DNA from: Cepaea nemoralis
Taxonomy: Eukaryota; Mollusca; Gastropoda; Stylommatophora; Helicidae
Length of the DNA: 64,000 nt
Reading direction: 5' to 3'
NCBI GenBank assembly: GCA_014155875.1
Contig: JACEFZ010017415.1
Location: 360,001 to 424,000, forward strand
Shown here: positions 10,890 through 21,771 of the stretch, in pieces
How positions within the stretch are numbered: position 1 is the first letter of the stretch
Layout: each line of letters begins with the position of its first letter
Notes under the pieces: generated by a model
Database searches by the model: none
Told to the model about the DNA's origin: nothing
Seen by the model: only the letters and a program-made list of their open reading frames with translations
Translations under genes and position numbers: made by a program

Positions 10890-10950
10890 AATTATTTTTG
10901 TTGAGTCTTCTTTTTTCCATGAGGTGTAAAATTTCTTCAGTCATCCATTT

Positions 10951-11890
10951 CTAACGACCCACCTTCTTTAATTTTGGAATAGTTGTTTCTGCAGCCACAT
11001 TGATTGAATTCTTCAACGTTTCCCATTGACCATCCACATCCTGGAATATGATCTCTAGATCAGACAAAATTTCAAATCTGTTCTGTACTTCTATGTTGAA
11101 TTTGTTTTGTATTTCCTTGTCATTACTCAATGTACACAAATCATATTTAGTGTTTCCTGTTATATACTTGACTTTCTTCAACTTTATCCTTAATGTTCCT
11201 GTGAGTAATCTGTGGTCACTATAACAATCAGCACTGGGAACTGTTTTTGCTAGTGTTAATGTGTTTTTAAATCTTCTGCTAATCAGAATGTAGTCAATCT
11301 GGTTTCTAATCCTGCTATCAGGACTCTTCCATGTCCATAATCTTCTAGGGTGTTGCTTGAACCAGGTGTTTCCTACAATCATTTCCTGTTCTTTTGCCCA
11401 CTCTATGAGTCTGTATCCTCTTCCATTTCTCTCTCCTAAACCATAGTTTCCTACTGTGTATCTATCCCCTTGATTTCCTACTTTTGCATTGAAGTCCCCT
11501 ATTATGATGTTTATTTCTGAATTTTTACATTTCTTTAAGGCAGACTCTATGTCATTATAAAATTCTTCTACACTATCTTCACTGGATTCTCCTGTTGGGG
11601 CATATACTAGAATAATATTTATGCTAAAAGGTCTGCCACTTAATTTAACTAGTAGAACTCTGTCCGACACGGCCCAATATCCTTGAACAGAATTTGCTGT
11701 TATCCGGTCCAAAATAATTGCCACTCCTCTATGACGATCTTCACCTCCAGAATAAATAATCTTGAAATCTTCTTCTATCTTGATGCCTGCTCCTGTCCAT
11801 CTCGTTTCGCACATACCTAAAATATTAATTTTTTCCCTTTCAATTTCTTGTTTTATGATCTCTAATTTTTCGTCGTCGTTTAACGTCCTG
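10951..11890 (-). pseudogene. RTE apurinic-like endonuclease domain
   Basis: About 310 codons are open from the truncated 5' end. Visible exonuclease-endonuclease-phosphatase motifs: ILGMCETRWTG (the catalytic Glu is in the ETRW block), INIILVYAPTGESSED, the GDFNAKVGNQG block with D and N, WTWKSPDSRIRNQIDYIL and a terminal SDHRLL (catalytic Asp-His). This enzyme nicks the target DNA to prime reverse transcription. The first strand of the fold (normally a TWNV-type block) is missing because of the 5' truncation, so the domain cannot be complete. The ORF stops at VGR just before the linker. In the family this would read on into KWMTEEI-like codons, which are visible in another frame. Confidence 0.88.
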
Positions 11891-14576
11891 TATAGATCAC
11901 ATATAACAGGAAGCCAGAGTGTCTACATGGGTCTAATATAGATCACATGTGTCAGGAAGCCAGAGTGTCTACAGGGGTCTAATATAAATCACATGTAACA
12001 GGAAGCCAGAGTGTCTACAGGGGTCTAATATAGATCACATGTAACAGGAAGCCAGAGTGTCTACAGGGGTCTAATATAGATCACATGTGTCAGGAAGCCA
12101 GAGTGTCTACAGGGGTCTAATATAAATCACATGTAACAGGAAGCCAGAGTGTCTACAGGGATCTAATATAGATCACATGTAACAGGAAGACAGAGTGTCT
12201 ATATGGGTCTAATATAGACCACATGTATCAGGAAGCCAGAGTGTCTACATGGGTCTAATATAGATCACATATAACAAGAAGCCAGGGTGTCTACAGGGGT
12301 CTAATATAGACCACATGTAACAGAAAGCCAGAGTTTCTACAGTGGTCTAATATAGACCACATGTAACAGGAAGCCAGAGTGTCTACTGAGGGCTAATATA
12401 AACCATGCATATTAGGACGTCAGAGAGTAAAGAGAACAAAGGTCACAAATACAAGGAAGTCAGAGTATATGCAAAGTCTACAGATCACATGTAAGAAGAA
12501 GCCAGAGTGTATAAAGATGCCTAATACAAATCACATGTGTCAGGAAGCTGGAGTCAGTACAGACCTACTATAGATAACATATATAAAATAGCCAGAGTCT
12601 ATACAGACGTCTAATATAAATCACATATATATGTAAGTCACAGTGTCCACATAAATCTAATATAGATCACATGTATATGTAAGTCACAGTGTCCACATAA
12701 ATCTAATATAGATCACATGTACAAGTAAGTCAGAGTGTATACAGAAGTCTAATATAGATCACATGTATATGTAAGTCAGTGTCTACAGAAGTCTAATATA
12801 GATCCATGTACAAGTAAGTCAGAGTGTATACAGAAGTCTAATATAGATCACATGTACAAGTAAGTCTGAGTGTATACAGAAGTCTAATATAGATTCATGT
12901 ACAAGTAAGTCAGAGTGTATACAGAAGTCTAATATAGATCACAGGTATATGTAAGTCAGAGTGTCCACATAAATCTAATATAGATCACATGTATATATAA
13001 GTCACAGTGTCCACATAAATCTAATATAGATCACATGTATATGTAAGTCAGAATGTCCACATAAATCTAATATAGATCACATGTATATGTAAGTCACAGT
13101 GTCCACATAAATCTAATATAGATCACAGGTATATGTAAGTCAGAGTGTCCACATAAATCTAATATAGATCACAGGTATATGTAAGTCACAGTGTCCACAT
13201 AAATCTAATATAGATCACATGTATATGTAAGTCACAGTGTCCACATAAATCTAATATAGATCACAGGTATATGTAAGTCAGAGTGTCCACATAAATCTAA
13301 TATAGATCACAGGTATATGTAAGTCAGAGTGTCCACATAAATCTAATATAGATCACATGTATATGTAAGTCACAGTGTCCACATAAATCTAATATAGATC
13401 ACAGGTATATGTAAGTCAGAGTGTCCACATAAATCTAATATAGATCACATGTATATGTAAGTCACAGTGTCCACATAAATCTAATATAGATCACAGGTAT
13501 ATGTAAGTCAGAGTGTCCACATAAATCTAATATAGATCACATGTACAAGTAAGTCTGCATATCTACAAAGGTCTAATAAAGATCACACATACAAGTAAGT
13601 CAGAGTGTATACAGAAGTCTAATATAGATAGCATGAAAAAGTAAGTCAGAGTGTATACAGAAGTCTAATATAGATCACACGTACAAGTAAGTCAGAGTGT
13701 CTACAGAAGTCTAATATAGATCACATGTATATGTAAGTCAGAGTGTATACAGAAGTCTAATATAGATCACATGTATATGTAAGTCAGAGTGTCCACATAA
13801 ATCTAATATAGATCACATGTATATGTAAGTCACAGTGTCCACATAAATCTAATATAGATCCATGTACAAGTAAGTCAGAGTGTATACAGAAGTCTAGTAT
13901 AGATCACAGGTATATGTAAGTCACAGTGTCCACATAAATCTAATATAGATCACATGTACAAGTAAGTCTGCATATCTACAAAGGTCTAATAAAGATCACA
14001 CATACAAGTAAGTCAGAGTGTATACAGAAGTCTAATATAGATAGCATGAAAAAGTAAGTCAGAGTGTATACAGAAGTCTAATATAGATCACATGTACAAG
14101 TAAGTCAGAGTGTCTACAGAAGTCTAATATAGATCACATGTATATGTAAGTCAGAGTGTATACAGAAGTCTAATATAGATCACATGTATATGTAAGTCAG
14201 AGTGTCCACATAAATCTAATATAGATCACATGTACAAGTAAGTCTGCATATCTACAAAGGTCTAATAAAGATCACACATACAAGTAAGTCAGAGTGTATA
14301 CAGAAGTCTAATATAGATAGCATGAAAAAGTAAGTCAGAGTGTATACAGAAGTCTAATATAGATCACATGTACAAGTAAGTCAGAGTGTCTACAGAAGTC
14401 TAATATAGATCACATGTATATGTAAGTCAGAGTGTATACAGAAGTCTAATATAGATCACATGTATATGTAAGTCAGAGTGTCCACATAAATCTAATATAG
14501 ATCACATGTATATGTAAGTGAGAGTTGCCCCAACAGAAGTCTAATATAGACCACGTGTATAACTATGTCAGAGTGT
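11891..14576. repeat. 46-bp satellite array, right segment, two subfamilies and a 6-mer higher-order repeat
   Basis: 11891-12420 repeats the caggaagccagagtgtc subfamily seen at 8575-9442. From about 12600 the unit becomes tctaatatagatcaca plus tgtatatgtaagtca plus gtgtccacataaa, exactly 46 bp. A marker variant (aagtctgcatatctac) recurs at 13551, 13964 and 14240. The last two are 276 bp apart, which is six monomers, and the intervening units repeat in the same order. Confidence 0.95.
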
Positions 14577-14992
14577 TTTTGTTGCTCTGTTGTGAATGTG
14601 ACCTGTCCAACACATCTGTGGTCTTGCCCAGTTTCTGGTTCCTGGGACTGTTGAAAATAACAAGTGCAGTGCTGGCCAACACCAGACTGCTGAACGAGAC
14701 AACTGATCTGAACATAAAACCATACAATTGTAGTGTATGTGTGTGTTTGTACAGTTGTTCGGTATTTGTTTGATCTCATATATCACCTGATATTCTGCAC
14801 AGTGACATTTGATACATGACATTTATGTGTTATTTTCTCAATTTGTTTGCAGTATTGTATCCTTATTGTTCGCATCGTCTTGTCTGTTGAGAATGTAATG
14901 TCCATGTGTCACATGCACACAGGAATACGGAGACGGCTCACCATCCACTGACCTGTCCTGTGCAGAATGTTGCCCCAAAAGTCTATGAAATG
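14577..14992. other. No recognisable feature between two arrays
   Basis: Short unique segment. ORFs on both strands are brief and without motifs. Confidence 0.5.
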
Positions 14993-15310
14993 ATGTCCTG
15001 CCCTGTTGCTGTCATGAGTAAATGCCTCTCTATCATGAGCCAGATGTCCTGCCTTGTTGCTGTCATGAGTAAATGTCTCTCTATCATAAGTCAGATGTCC
15101 TGCCCTGTTGCTGTCATGTGTAAATGTCTATCATAACCCAGATGTCCTGCCCTGTTGCTGTCATGTGTAAATGCCTGTCTATCATAAGCCAGATGTCCTG
15201 CCCTGTTGCTATCATGATTAAATGTATTTCTACCATAAGCCAGATGTCCTGCCCTGTTGCTATCATGATTAAATGTCTCTCTACCATCTCTCTGCCCTGT
15301 TGCTGTCTTT
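14993..15310. repeat. 51-bp minisatellite, about 6 copies
   Basis: The unit starts atgtcctgccctgttgctgt and ends atcataagccag. It is a multiple of three, so the translated repeat (MSCPVAVMSKCLS) stays in frame. The ORF is a by-product. Confidence 0.95.
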
Positions 15311-16861
15311 TTAAATCCAAAGGAATGGAATTTGTCATTTCTATTACACTTATATTCAAAGGCAAATATGTGCTTTTCTGATCGGTTAAATGTCAAAGTG
15401 TCACACCGGCGGTTAATGTCTAAGCTTCCCACCAGCATATTACCACCCGCGCATGCACTCATTACTCTGACTGTTGTTGTCCCACAAGTTCCAACCCACC
15501 ATGGTTGTTATTTGCTGAAGTTTTGTAGATCATTTATCCCATCCCCAGTAAGCAGTCAACCTAGACATTCAAATCTGCTCATTTGCTGTCATTTCTCTCC
15601 ACTGATAAATATATATTGCAACTTATTTGTTTTATCGGTTGTTGTTATTTTTTGGTTTCATTTAATGGAGATATAAACAGTGTTTTTTTTACTTCGCTCT
15701 TGCATTGATCTTATTAGTTTCTCAATGTACATCCATGATGTTGATAGACATGCTGCATTATTTACATATCAAAGATTGGTTATTTCTATTCCCTGATTAC
15801 AAAGGGTTCATTTTGTTCCTTTCAATATTTTCTATAACATTCCTTATGATTTTAGTATTTAAGTTAAACAGATACAACAATAATTTTTGTGTGCTCGCTC
15901 ACTTTGAACTCAAGTGTAGTCCATACGCATTATTTCTAGTAGTGGTGGACTGAATTTTGCATGCGGATTAGATTTCACTATTAGGCGATAGCTTTCACTA
16001 TCAGGCGAACCCACTCCAACTTCAGAGGTACTTACTTGTAATTTACAAGCCAAAGTCAATTACGAGAGGTCAACATTTTAGTCCAACTGTACGGTGTAGG
16101 GGTTGAACCCCTTACCTCGGCATCAGCACACCGGATGTTCTTACCCAAAAAAAATTGACTCTCTGTTTTATATTAAACCAATCTGTTGTCTCATCATATA
16201 TTCTCATGTCTGTCTTTTGTTCACTTTAGGTTATTTCTTTTTATGACCTGTATTACGTGTAATGGGAAGTCGATTTCTTGTATTATGTTCCCTAATTCTT
16301 CAGAGGCTAATGATTATAATAAATGATCTTGGTTTTCAATTATATGTTCCTGCAATTAATTGTGCAATTCTTGCTCGGTTTTGCTCGCACTACTTTTGTT
16401 ACAGATTCTAGATACTTGAAGTGTGTTATTGTCTCCTGCTCTTGAACACTCAAAAGTGGCATTTCTATTGTTCTGTAATTTTTTTATTAGATGAGTATTT
16501 GTCTGCATTGGCTTAAACTCCATATTTTCTGGAGGTAGAGTCAAGAATGGCTGCAATTTCATATAGCTCGTGTTCATTTCCACTAATGTCATGAGCAGAT
16601 TCTCCAACAGCCCATCCTCCAATGACTTTCTCTTGTGACTAAACAATTATCTGGCATGAGTGCTCCTAAGTTGCTGAACAGATTGGGTGTCAACATGCAG
16701 CTGTAACACTGCATCAATATTCAATTGTGGATAACTGCCCGGTGGTGTTGGAGTATCAGTTCTTGATGATTTTGAGAAATTGGTTTTCTATGCCATATTG
16801 TTTCACAGCATTCATGAGCAACAGAAACTAAATAACATGAGAATGCTGCGCTGGAGAGTAC
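15311..16861. other. Mostly featureless; one uncharacterised minus ORF
   Basis: AT-rich sequence. The minus ORF 16356-16646 (96 residues, starting MFSHKRKSLEDGL, Asn/Ser-rich C-terminus) has no recognised domain and no splice or promoter support, so it is recorded only as an open frame. Confidence 0.4.
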
Positions 16862-17936
16862 AACAGAAGGAATATTTCTGACGGTCTTCTACAACAGACA
16901 GGAATGTCAGAAAGCATATTTCTCACGGCCTTCTACAACAGACAGGAATGTCAGAAAGCATATTTCTCACGGCCTTCTACAACAGACAGGAGTGTCAGAA
17001 AGCATATTTCTCATGGTATTCTACAACAGACAGGAGTGTCAGAAAGCATATTTCTCACGGCCTTCTACAACAGGCAGGAGTGTCAGAAAGCATATTTCTC
17101 ATGGTATTCTACAACAGACAGGAGTGTCAGAAAGCATATTTCTCACGGCCTTCTACAACAGACAGGAGTGTCAGAAAGCATATTTCTCACGGTCTTCTAC
17201 AAAAGACAGGAGTGTCAGAAAGCATATTTCTCACGGTCTTCTACAAAAGACAGTGGTATCAGAAAGCATATTTCTCATGGTCTTCTACAACAGACAGGAG
17301 TGTCAGAAAGCATATTTCTCACAGCCTTCTACAACAGACAAGGGTGTCAGAAGGAATATTTCTCACAGCCTTCTACAACAGACAGGGGTGTCAGAAAGCT
17401 TATTTCTCACGGTCGTCTACAACAGACAGGAGTGTCAGAAAGCATATTTCTCACGGCCTTCTACAACAGACAGGAGTGTCAGAAAGCATATTTCTCACAG
17501 CCTTCTACAACAGACAGGAGTGTCTGAAAGCTTATTTCTCACGGTCTTCTACAACAGACAGGAGTGTCAGAAAGCATATTTCTCACGGCCTTCTACAAAA
17601 GACAGGAGTGTCAGAAAGCATATTTCTCCTGGTATTCTACAACAGACAGGAGTGTCAGAAAGCATATTTCTCACAGCCTTCTACAACAGACAAGGGTGTC
17701 AGAAGGAATATTTCTCACAGCCTTCTACAACAGACAGTGGTGTCAGAAAGCTTATTTCTCACAGTCTTCTACAACAGACAAGGGTGTCAGAAGGAATATT
17801 TCTCACGGCCTTCTACAATATACAGGGGTGTCAGAAAGCATATTTCTCATGGCGTTCTACAACAGACAGGGGTGTCAGAAAGAATACTTCTCACAGACTT
17901 CTACAATAGACATTCTCATGGCCTTCTAAACTACTT
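16862..17936. repeat. 44-bp minisatellite, about 24 copies, open in all three forward frames
   Basis: The unit starts gtcagaaagcatatttctca and ends acaacagacaggagt. Because 44 is not a multiple of three, each forward frame cycles through the same 44-residue peptide, giving overlapping ORFs of up to 347 codons. The last units decay and carry a duplicated atggccttctaaactacttc segment (17927-17961). Considered non-coding. Confidence 0.95.
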
Positions 17937-18069
17937 CCATGGCCTTCTAAACTACTTCCACCTTATTGCATCTCAGAAACAGAGCAGATGAAGTCTGGCA
18001 ATAATCGGGTACTTGCTACAAATTCAGACAAAAATAACATTAACCTATGCCAAATAATGTTAATACAAG

Positions 18070-18225
18070 ATAAGTTAGTTGCTTGTCCTGTATAGAACAT
18101 TGCAATCAACACCAGCATTTATTGGCTGTTTTAATATACCGTGCAATTTGACATATAGTAGTTCGCCCTAGTAGTTTGCCATTCCTTTCTGAATGACCGA
18201 CAACTCGTACTATCAAAATCAGTAT
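18070..18225 (-). mobile_element. Diverged SINE body fragment
   Basis: Shares cctgtatagaacattgcaat, accagcattt and tagtttgccattcctttctg with the SINE copies at 18451-18694 and 63278-63517, in the same order. The tRNA-like head is not recognisable. Confidence 0.55.
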
Positions 18226-18450
18226 GTAACATGCATATTTTTACACCAAGGTGTGGGTGGATGCATGAGTTAAGAATCTAATAGAACAATCGAGGTTACA
18301 GGGGTCAGATAAGAGATATGCAGATGTAGGGTCAGAGAGGTGGAGTAAAGAATCTCAAGACAATGGCTGAGTCCCAAACATAATGGATGGTTATATCATG
18401 GAGATGTCAGGAGTCACCAGGAGGCAGAGAAGAACGTGCTAGAGAGAGTA

Positions 18451-18694
18451 TTTTTTTTTGCATATCCTTTACAGGACATTGCTGTCAACATCAGCATCTT
18501 TCAGCTGATTGTTGATTTCTTGGCAAGATAACGCTCAGTAGTTTGCCATTGCTTTCTGAGCGGCCAGTTCACATACTCCGTAAGTTACCGACGCGATTCG
18601 AACCACTCCTGATTCTCACCGTCATCACATTACCTACGAGAGTATATGAGATTACAGAGAAAAGTCGCTAACCTCTAGGCCAGGAAGCCGGCAA
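18451..18694 (-). mobile_element. tRNA-headed SINE, complete copy with 8-bp duplication
   Basis: Minus-strand order: tRNA-like head with A-box TGGCCTAGAGGTTAG and B-box GGTTCGAATC, then a body shared with 63278-63517, then an A-rich tail (T9 at 18451-18459 on the plus strand). agagagta at 18443-18450 and 18695-18702 is the target-site duplication. Such SINEs are transcribed by Pol III from the internal boxes and mobilised by a partner LINE. The partner is not identifiable here. Confidence 0.88.
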
Positions 18695-18837
18695 AGAGAG
18701 TATTGAATAAAGAAAAACCCAGAATAGTATTTGCCAGGGAAGTGGTGACTGGGAGCAGGGATTGAATGGTGTCTCTTGGGAGGTCCCAGGAAGACTGAAT
18801 AAAGAGAGAAGTCTCGGCAAATTGTGGACAGTTGAGT

Positions 18838-19025
18838 CTGGGGCTAAGTGAGGGAAACTTAGCCAAGACAGGGGCATTCAGCAGCATTCAGTCGGGGGCT
18901 AAGGGAGGGAGACTTAGCCAGACAGTGGAGTTCTGAGGCTTAGCCAGGAGAGTTGAGTGTTTGGGCTATGTTAAGGAAACTAGCCAGTTACTCGGTGCTT
19001 GGGCTAAGGAGGGAAACTTAGCCAG
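18838..19025. repeat. Tandem hairpin repeats (ggctaag ... cttagcc)
   Basis: Three perfect 7-bp inverted repeats with 8-9-nt loops lie at 18842-18864, 18897-18919 and 19002-19023. A degenerate fourth lies at about 18963-18986. The spacers between hairpins are related but irregular. Confidence 0.8.
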
Positions 19026-19829
19026 GCATTCAGTTGAGTTCAGACACGGTAAAGAGTCGGGTGCGACTAGTTAGGTCACAAGGCTCATCGAAGGCAGTAT
19101 TGTGTATTTACCTGTTAGAATAGTGTTCCGGGAATGTAACGTGCATTTTTGTGTATTATGTCTCTTTATAACCAATAAAGTTGTGAGTGTGAAAACCGGT
19201 GTTATCCAGTGCATATAACTGTTCATAAGTATACCTACAGAGTATTCATACTGACATACGGCTGGACATAATCATAGCCAATTCTATCTGTCAATAACCT
19301 TGTGACACAGTAAAAGCTATCTACTTCCAAATCGCCAGCAAGTAATTTCCAACTCTTGTCTTAGTGTAACCGATAATTTCACTATCGCCTAACAACAAGA
19401 CATTCATTAAGAAAATATGGCCTTCTGTGTATAACAACAGCAACTGTGGTATGAAGGATTAGCGATTCTACTACTCTAGTTCTATTAAACTGTTACTTAC
19501 CACATCAATGTCCGTGTTTTGGAAAGTGCGTCCGTTACGGTCGCGTGAGCAATGAGTCGTAGTGGCGATCACAGTAGCACAAGCGGCATGACATGTCTTG
19601 CCACAGGCTAGGGGAGATAAAATCAGAGAGTGATCACATGATATGACATGGCCATTTGTTTAACATGCACAGATGGTGCTACAAGAAAGCATACCAACCA
19701 ACACCTGACACCTAGCACATGAGAACTGCATGAACAAGGAGGATTAGTGACAGTGAGCACAACAAAGCAAACATCAGCAATATCATGTCTCATGCCAGCT
19801 CCTCCACAGCCATCGGTTTTGTGTGGTCT
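19026..19829. other. No gene; isolated AATAAA
   Basis: An AATAAA at 19174-19179 is followed by a GT-rich run (ttgtgagtgtg), the arrangement of a polyadenylation site. No ORF leads into it, so it may belong to an LTR or a lost transcript. Nothing else recognised. Confidence 0.3.
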
Positions 19830-19970
19830 TGAAAAGTATGACTACTGACCAGCTTCCATGCTACTCTATCAACTTACCCAGCAATTTCAATCTGTCTTCA
19901 ATATCCTCAATTTTCCCGGTTGCCACAATACTCTCTAAGGCCTATCTTCTCATAATGTAACCAAAATGAC
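19830..19970 (-). pseudogene. RTE-type LINE C-terminal fragment
   Basis: The minus strand reads FGYIMRR, a stop, then LESIVATGKIED. This parallels the RRNGLENLVTTGKIEG tail of the element at 9450-9650 and the same block at 31406-31505. Short and broken. Confidence 0.6.
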
Positions 19971-21180
19971 TATTGACTAGTGTGGAGTGGTATTGGCAAT
20001 GTTCTGTCATTATGAAGGTTAGTTAGTTAGTCGCAGTTCCAACTTCACAGCAACGGGTCGTCCCCATTATGCTCCGTTCCTGTGCCAGTGAATATCACAC
20101 AAAACGCTCCCCACTGCCCAATGTGAAAAGTGGAAAAGACAGGAGTCTCGACAAACAACAGCCCGCACAGATACACTGTGCATAATGCCGCCGCCAGAAT
20201 GTCAACACACCAGTCCCCCACGAAACACCCAATTCATCTCTGATGGAATCGGCAGTCATTTTCCTATCTGGATGTTTCGTAGATGTTCACCCACACAGTC
20301 CACGAAAATACAGTTCATCACCGACGGCAGTGGCAGTCAACCAGAAGGCCAGCAGCCACGCATTTCTGCATAAGGCAAAAACCGGTCAACTCTGGGACAT
20401 AGCCACCTGCCATCGCTCCGAACATGCAGTCACGTTCCAAAAAAAAAAAAACACTTGAGCAGATTCAAAAGCACTTCACACGAAACCCACAGCTCACAGT
20501 GTCGCGCCACGCACTCACTCAGTAGCAGGGCAACGGAACCATGAAGCCTCCTTAGTCGCCTCTTACGACATGCGTGGTAGGCTACAGTGTTGCTATTCTT
20601 TGCTTCCCTTATGGGCCCCGGCAACACACGGGAGAATGAAGGTACCTCTTGCAATGTTTGGGTATCTACTTTAGCAGTAAACAGGATTCTCTGCATTCTA
20701 TGCAAAGACCTCATCAGTATGACTGCTCCCTTTGAGTTTGTGGTTCTGGCATTCTACAAGAGTAGTAGCTTCTGAAAACTCATCATCTGACTTCCATAGA
20801 CATGGCCTATTACAATAACTGTTCTTTAACTGATGGAATTCAGTCTTTGCTTGACTTAATCTGCATGCCATCTCTGTGTTCTCTATGTTAAATATACATA
20901 TGTAATACATTCATATGGAAATCAGAGGTTTCAGATCCTGCTTCGGCACATATAAAAGTGGCACACAAACAGCACAGACTATTAAGTACACACACAGACA
21001 AATAGCAATGTGTATAATGGCCCTAGCCCACAAAAGAGCATACAGAATACAACTGCTCATTCGAGCTTATCATAAGATATGACTGCCAGTATTCGACCAG
21101 ATATCTCATTACTTATCTACACAGTCAACCAGCCAGCAACAATTCAAGCATAAACATGGGCATTTATTTTCTGGTCTACA
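19971..21180. other. No gene; imperfect duplication and a dispersed-repeat-like block
   Basis: 20216-20264 and 20299-20343 are imperfect copies of each other (cacgaaa...cagttcatc...ggcagtca). 20530-20640, with gtcgcctcttacgacatgcg, resembles a sequence I recall as widely dispersed in invertebrate genomes, but this is from memory. A13 lies near 20440. Confidence 0.3.
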
Positions 21181-21690
21181 ATGTGTGTGATGTATGGTGT
21201 GGATAGGTACGAATGTACGCATGTGTGTGTTGTGTGGTGTGGATAGGTACGAATGTATGCATGTGTGTGTTGTGTGGTGTGGATAGGTATGAATGTACGC
21301 ATGTTTGTGTTGTGTGGTGTGGATAGGTACGAATGTATGCATGTGTGTGTTGTGTGGTGTGGATAGGTATGAATGTACGCATGTGTGTGTTGTGTGGTGT
21401 GGATAGGTACGAATGTACGTGTGTGTTGTGTGGTGTGGACAGGTATGAATGTATGCATGTGTGTGTTGTGTGGTGTGGATAGGTACGAATGTATGCATGT
21501 TTGTGTTGTGTGGTGTGGATAGGTATGAATGTATGCATGTTTGTGTTGTGTGGTGTGGATAGGTACGAATGTATGCATGTGTGTGTTCTGTGGTGTGGAT
21601 AGGTACGAATGTATGCATGTTTGTGTTGTGTGGTGTGGATAGGTATGAATGTATGCATGTGTGTGTTGTGTGGTGTGGATAGGTATGAAT
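21181..21690. repeat. 40-bp minisatellite, about 13 copies
   Basis: The unit is ggtgtggataggtacgaatg followed by tatgcatgtgtgtgttgtgt. A one-unit variant lacks tgcatg (near 21415). The His/Thr-rich minus ORFs reflect the repeat only. Confidence 0.95.
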
Positions 21691-21698
21691 GTATCCTT

Positions 21699-21721
21699 AC
21701 TCTCTCTCTCTCTCTCTGTGC

Positions 21722-21769
<48 letters not shown>
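21699..21769. repeat. (CT)n and (TG)n microsatellites at an array boundary
   Basis: (CT)9 at about 21700-21717 and (TG)22 at about 21725-21769, lying between the 40-bp and 47-bp arrays. Confidence 0.95.

Positions 21770-21771
<2 letters not shown>

Larger units (their letters stand above)
9443..11890 (-). mobile_element. 5'-truncated RTE-type LINE inserted in the 46-bp satellite
   Basis: A 2.45-kb minus-strand element interrupts the satellite between ctaatat and tatagatcac. Only tat is shared, so the target duplication is 3 bp at most. The order 5'-3' is endonuclease (11890-10951), linker and RT (10950-9604), C-terminal tail (9650-9450), ending in a short ATTG tandem tail typical of RTE-like 3' ends. 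The open frame runs to the very first base (RTLNDDEKLEIIKQ upstream of the first Met), so the 5' end is truncated inside the endonuclease. Frameshifts and a 257-bp secondary insertion make it non-autonomous. The CFDP2/BovB-like endonuclease places it in or near the RTE clade. Confidence 0.88.

Noticed and set aside
16356..16646. 96-residue minus ORF (MFSHKRKSLEDGL...)
   Set aside because: Open but without domain, codon or splice evidence. Kept only as a note in the region entry.
20185..20458. Two overlapping plus ORFs over an imperfect duplication
   Set aside because: Short, low similarity to anything known, and ended by an A-run. More likely repeat debris.
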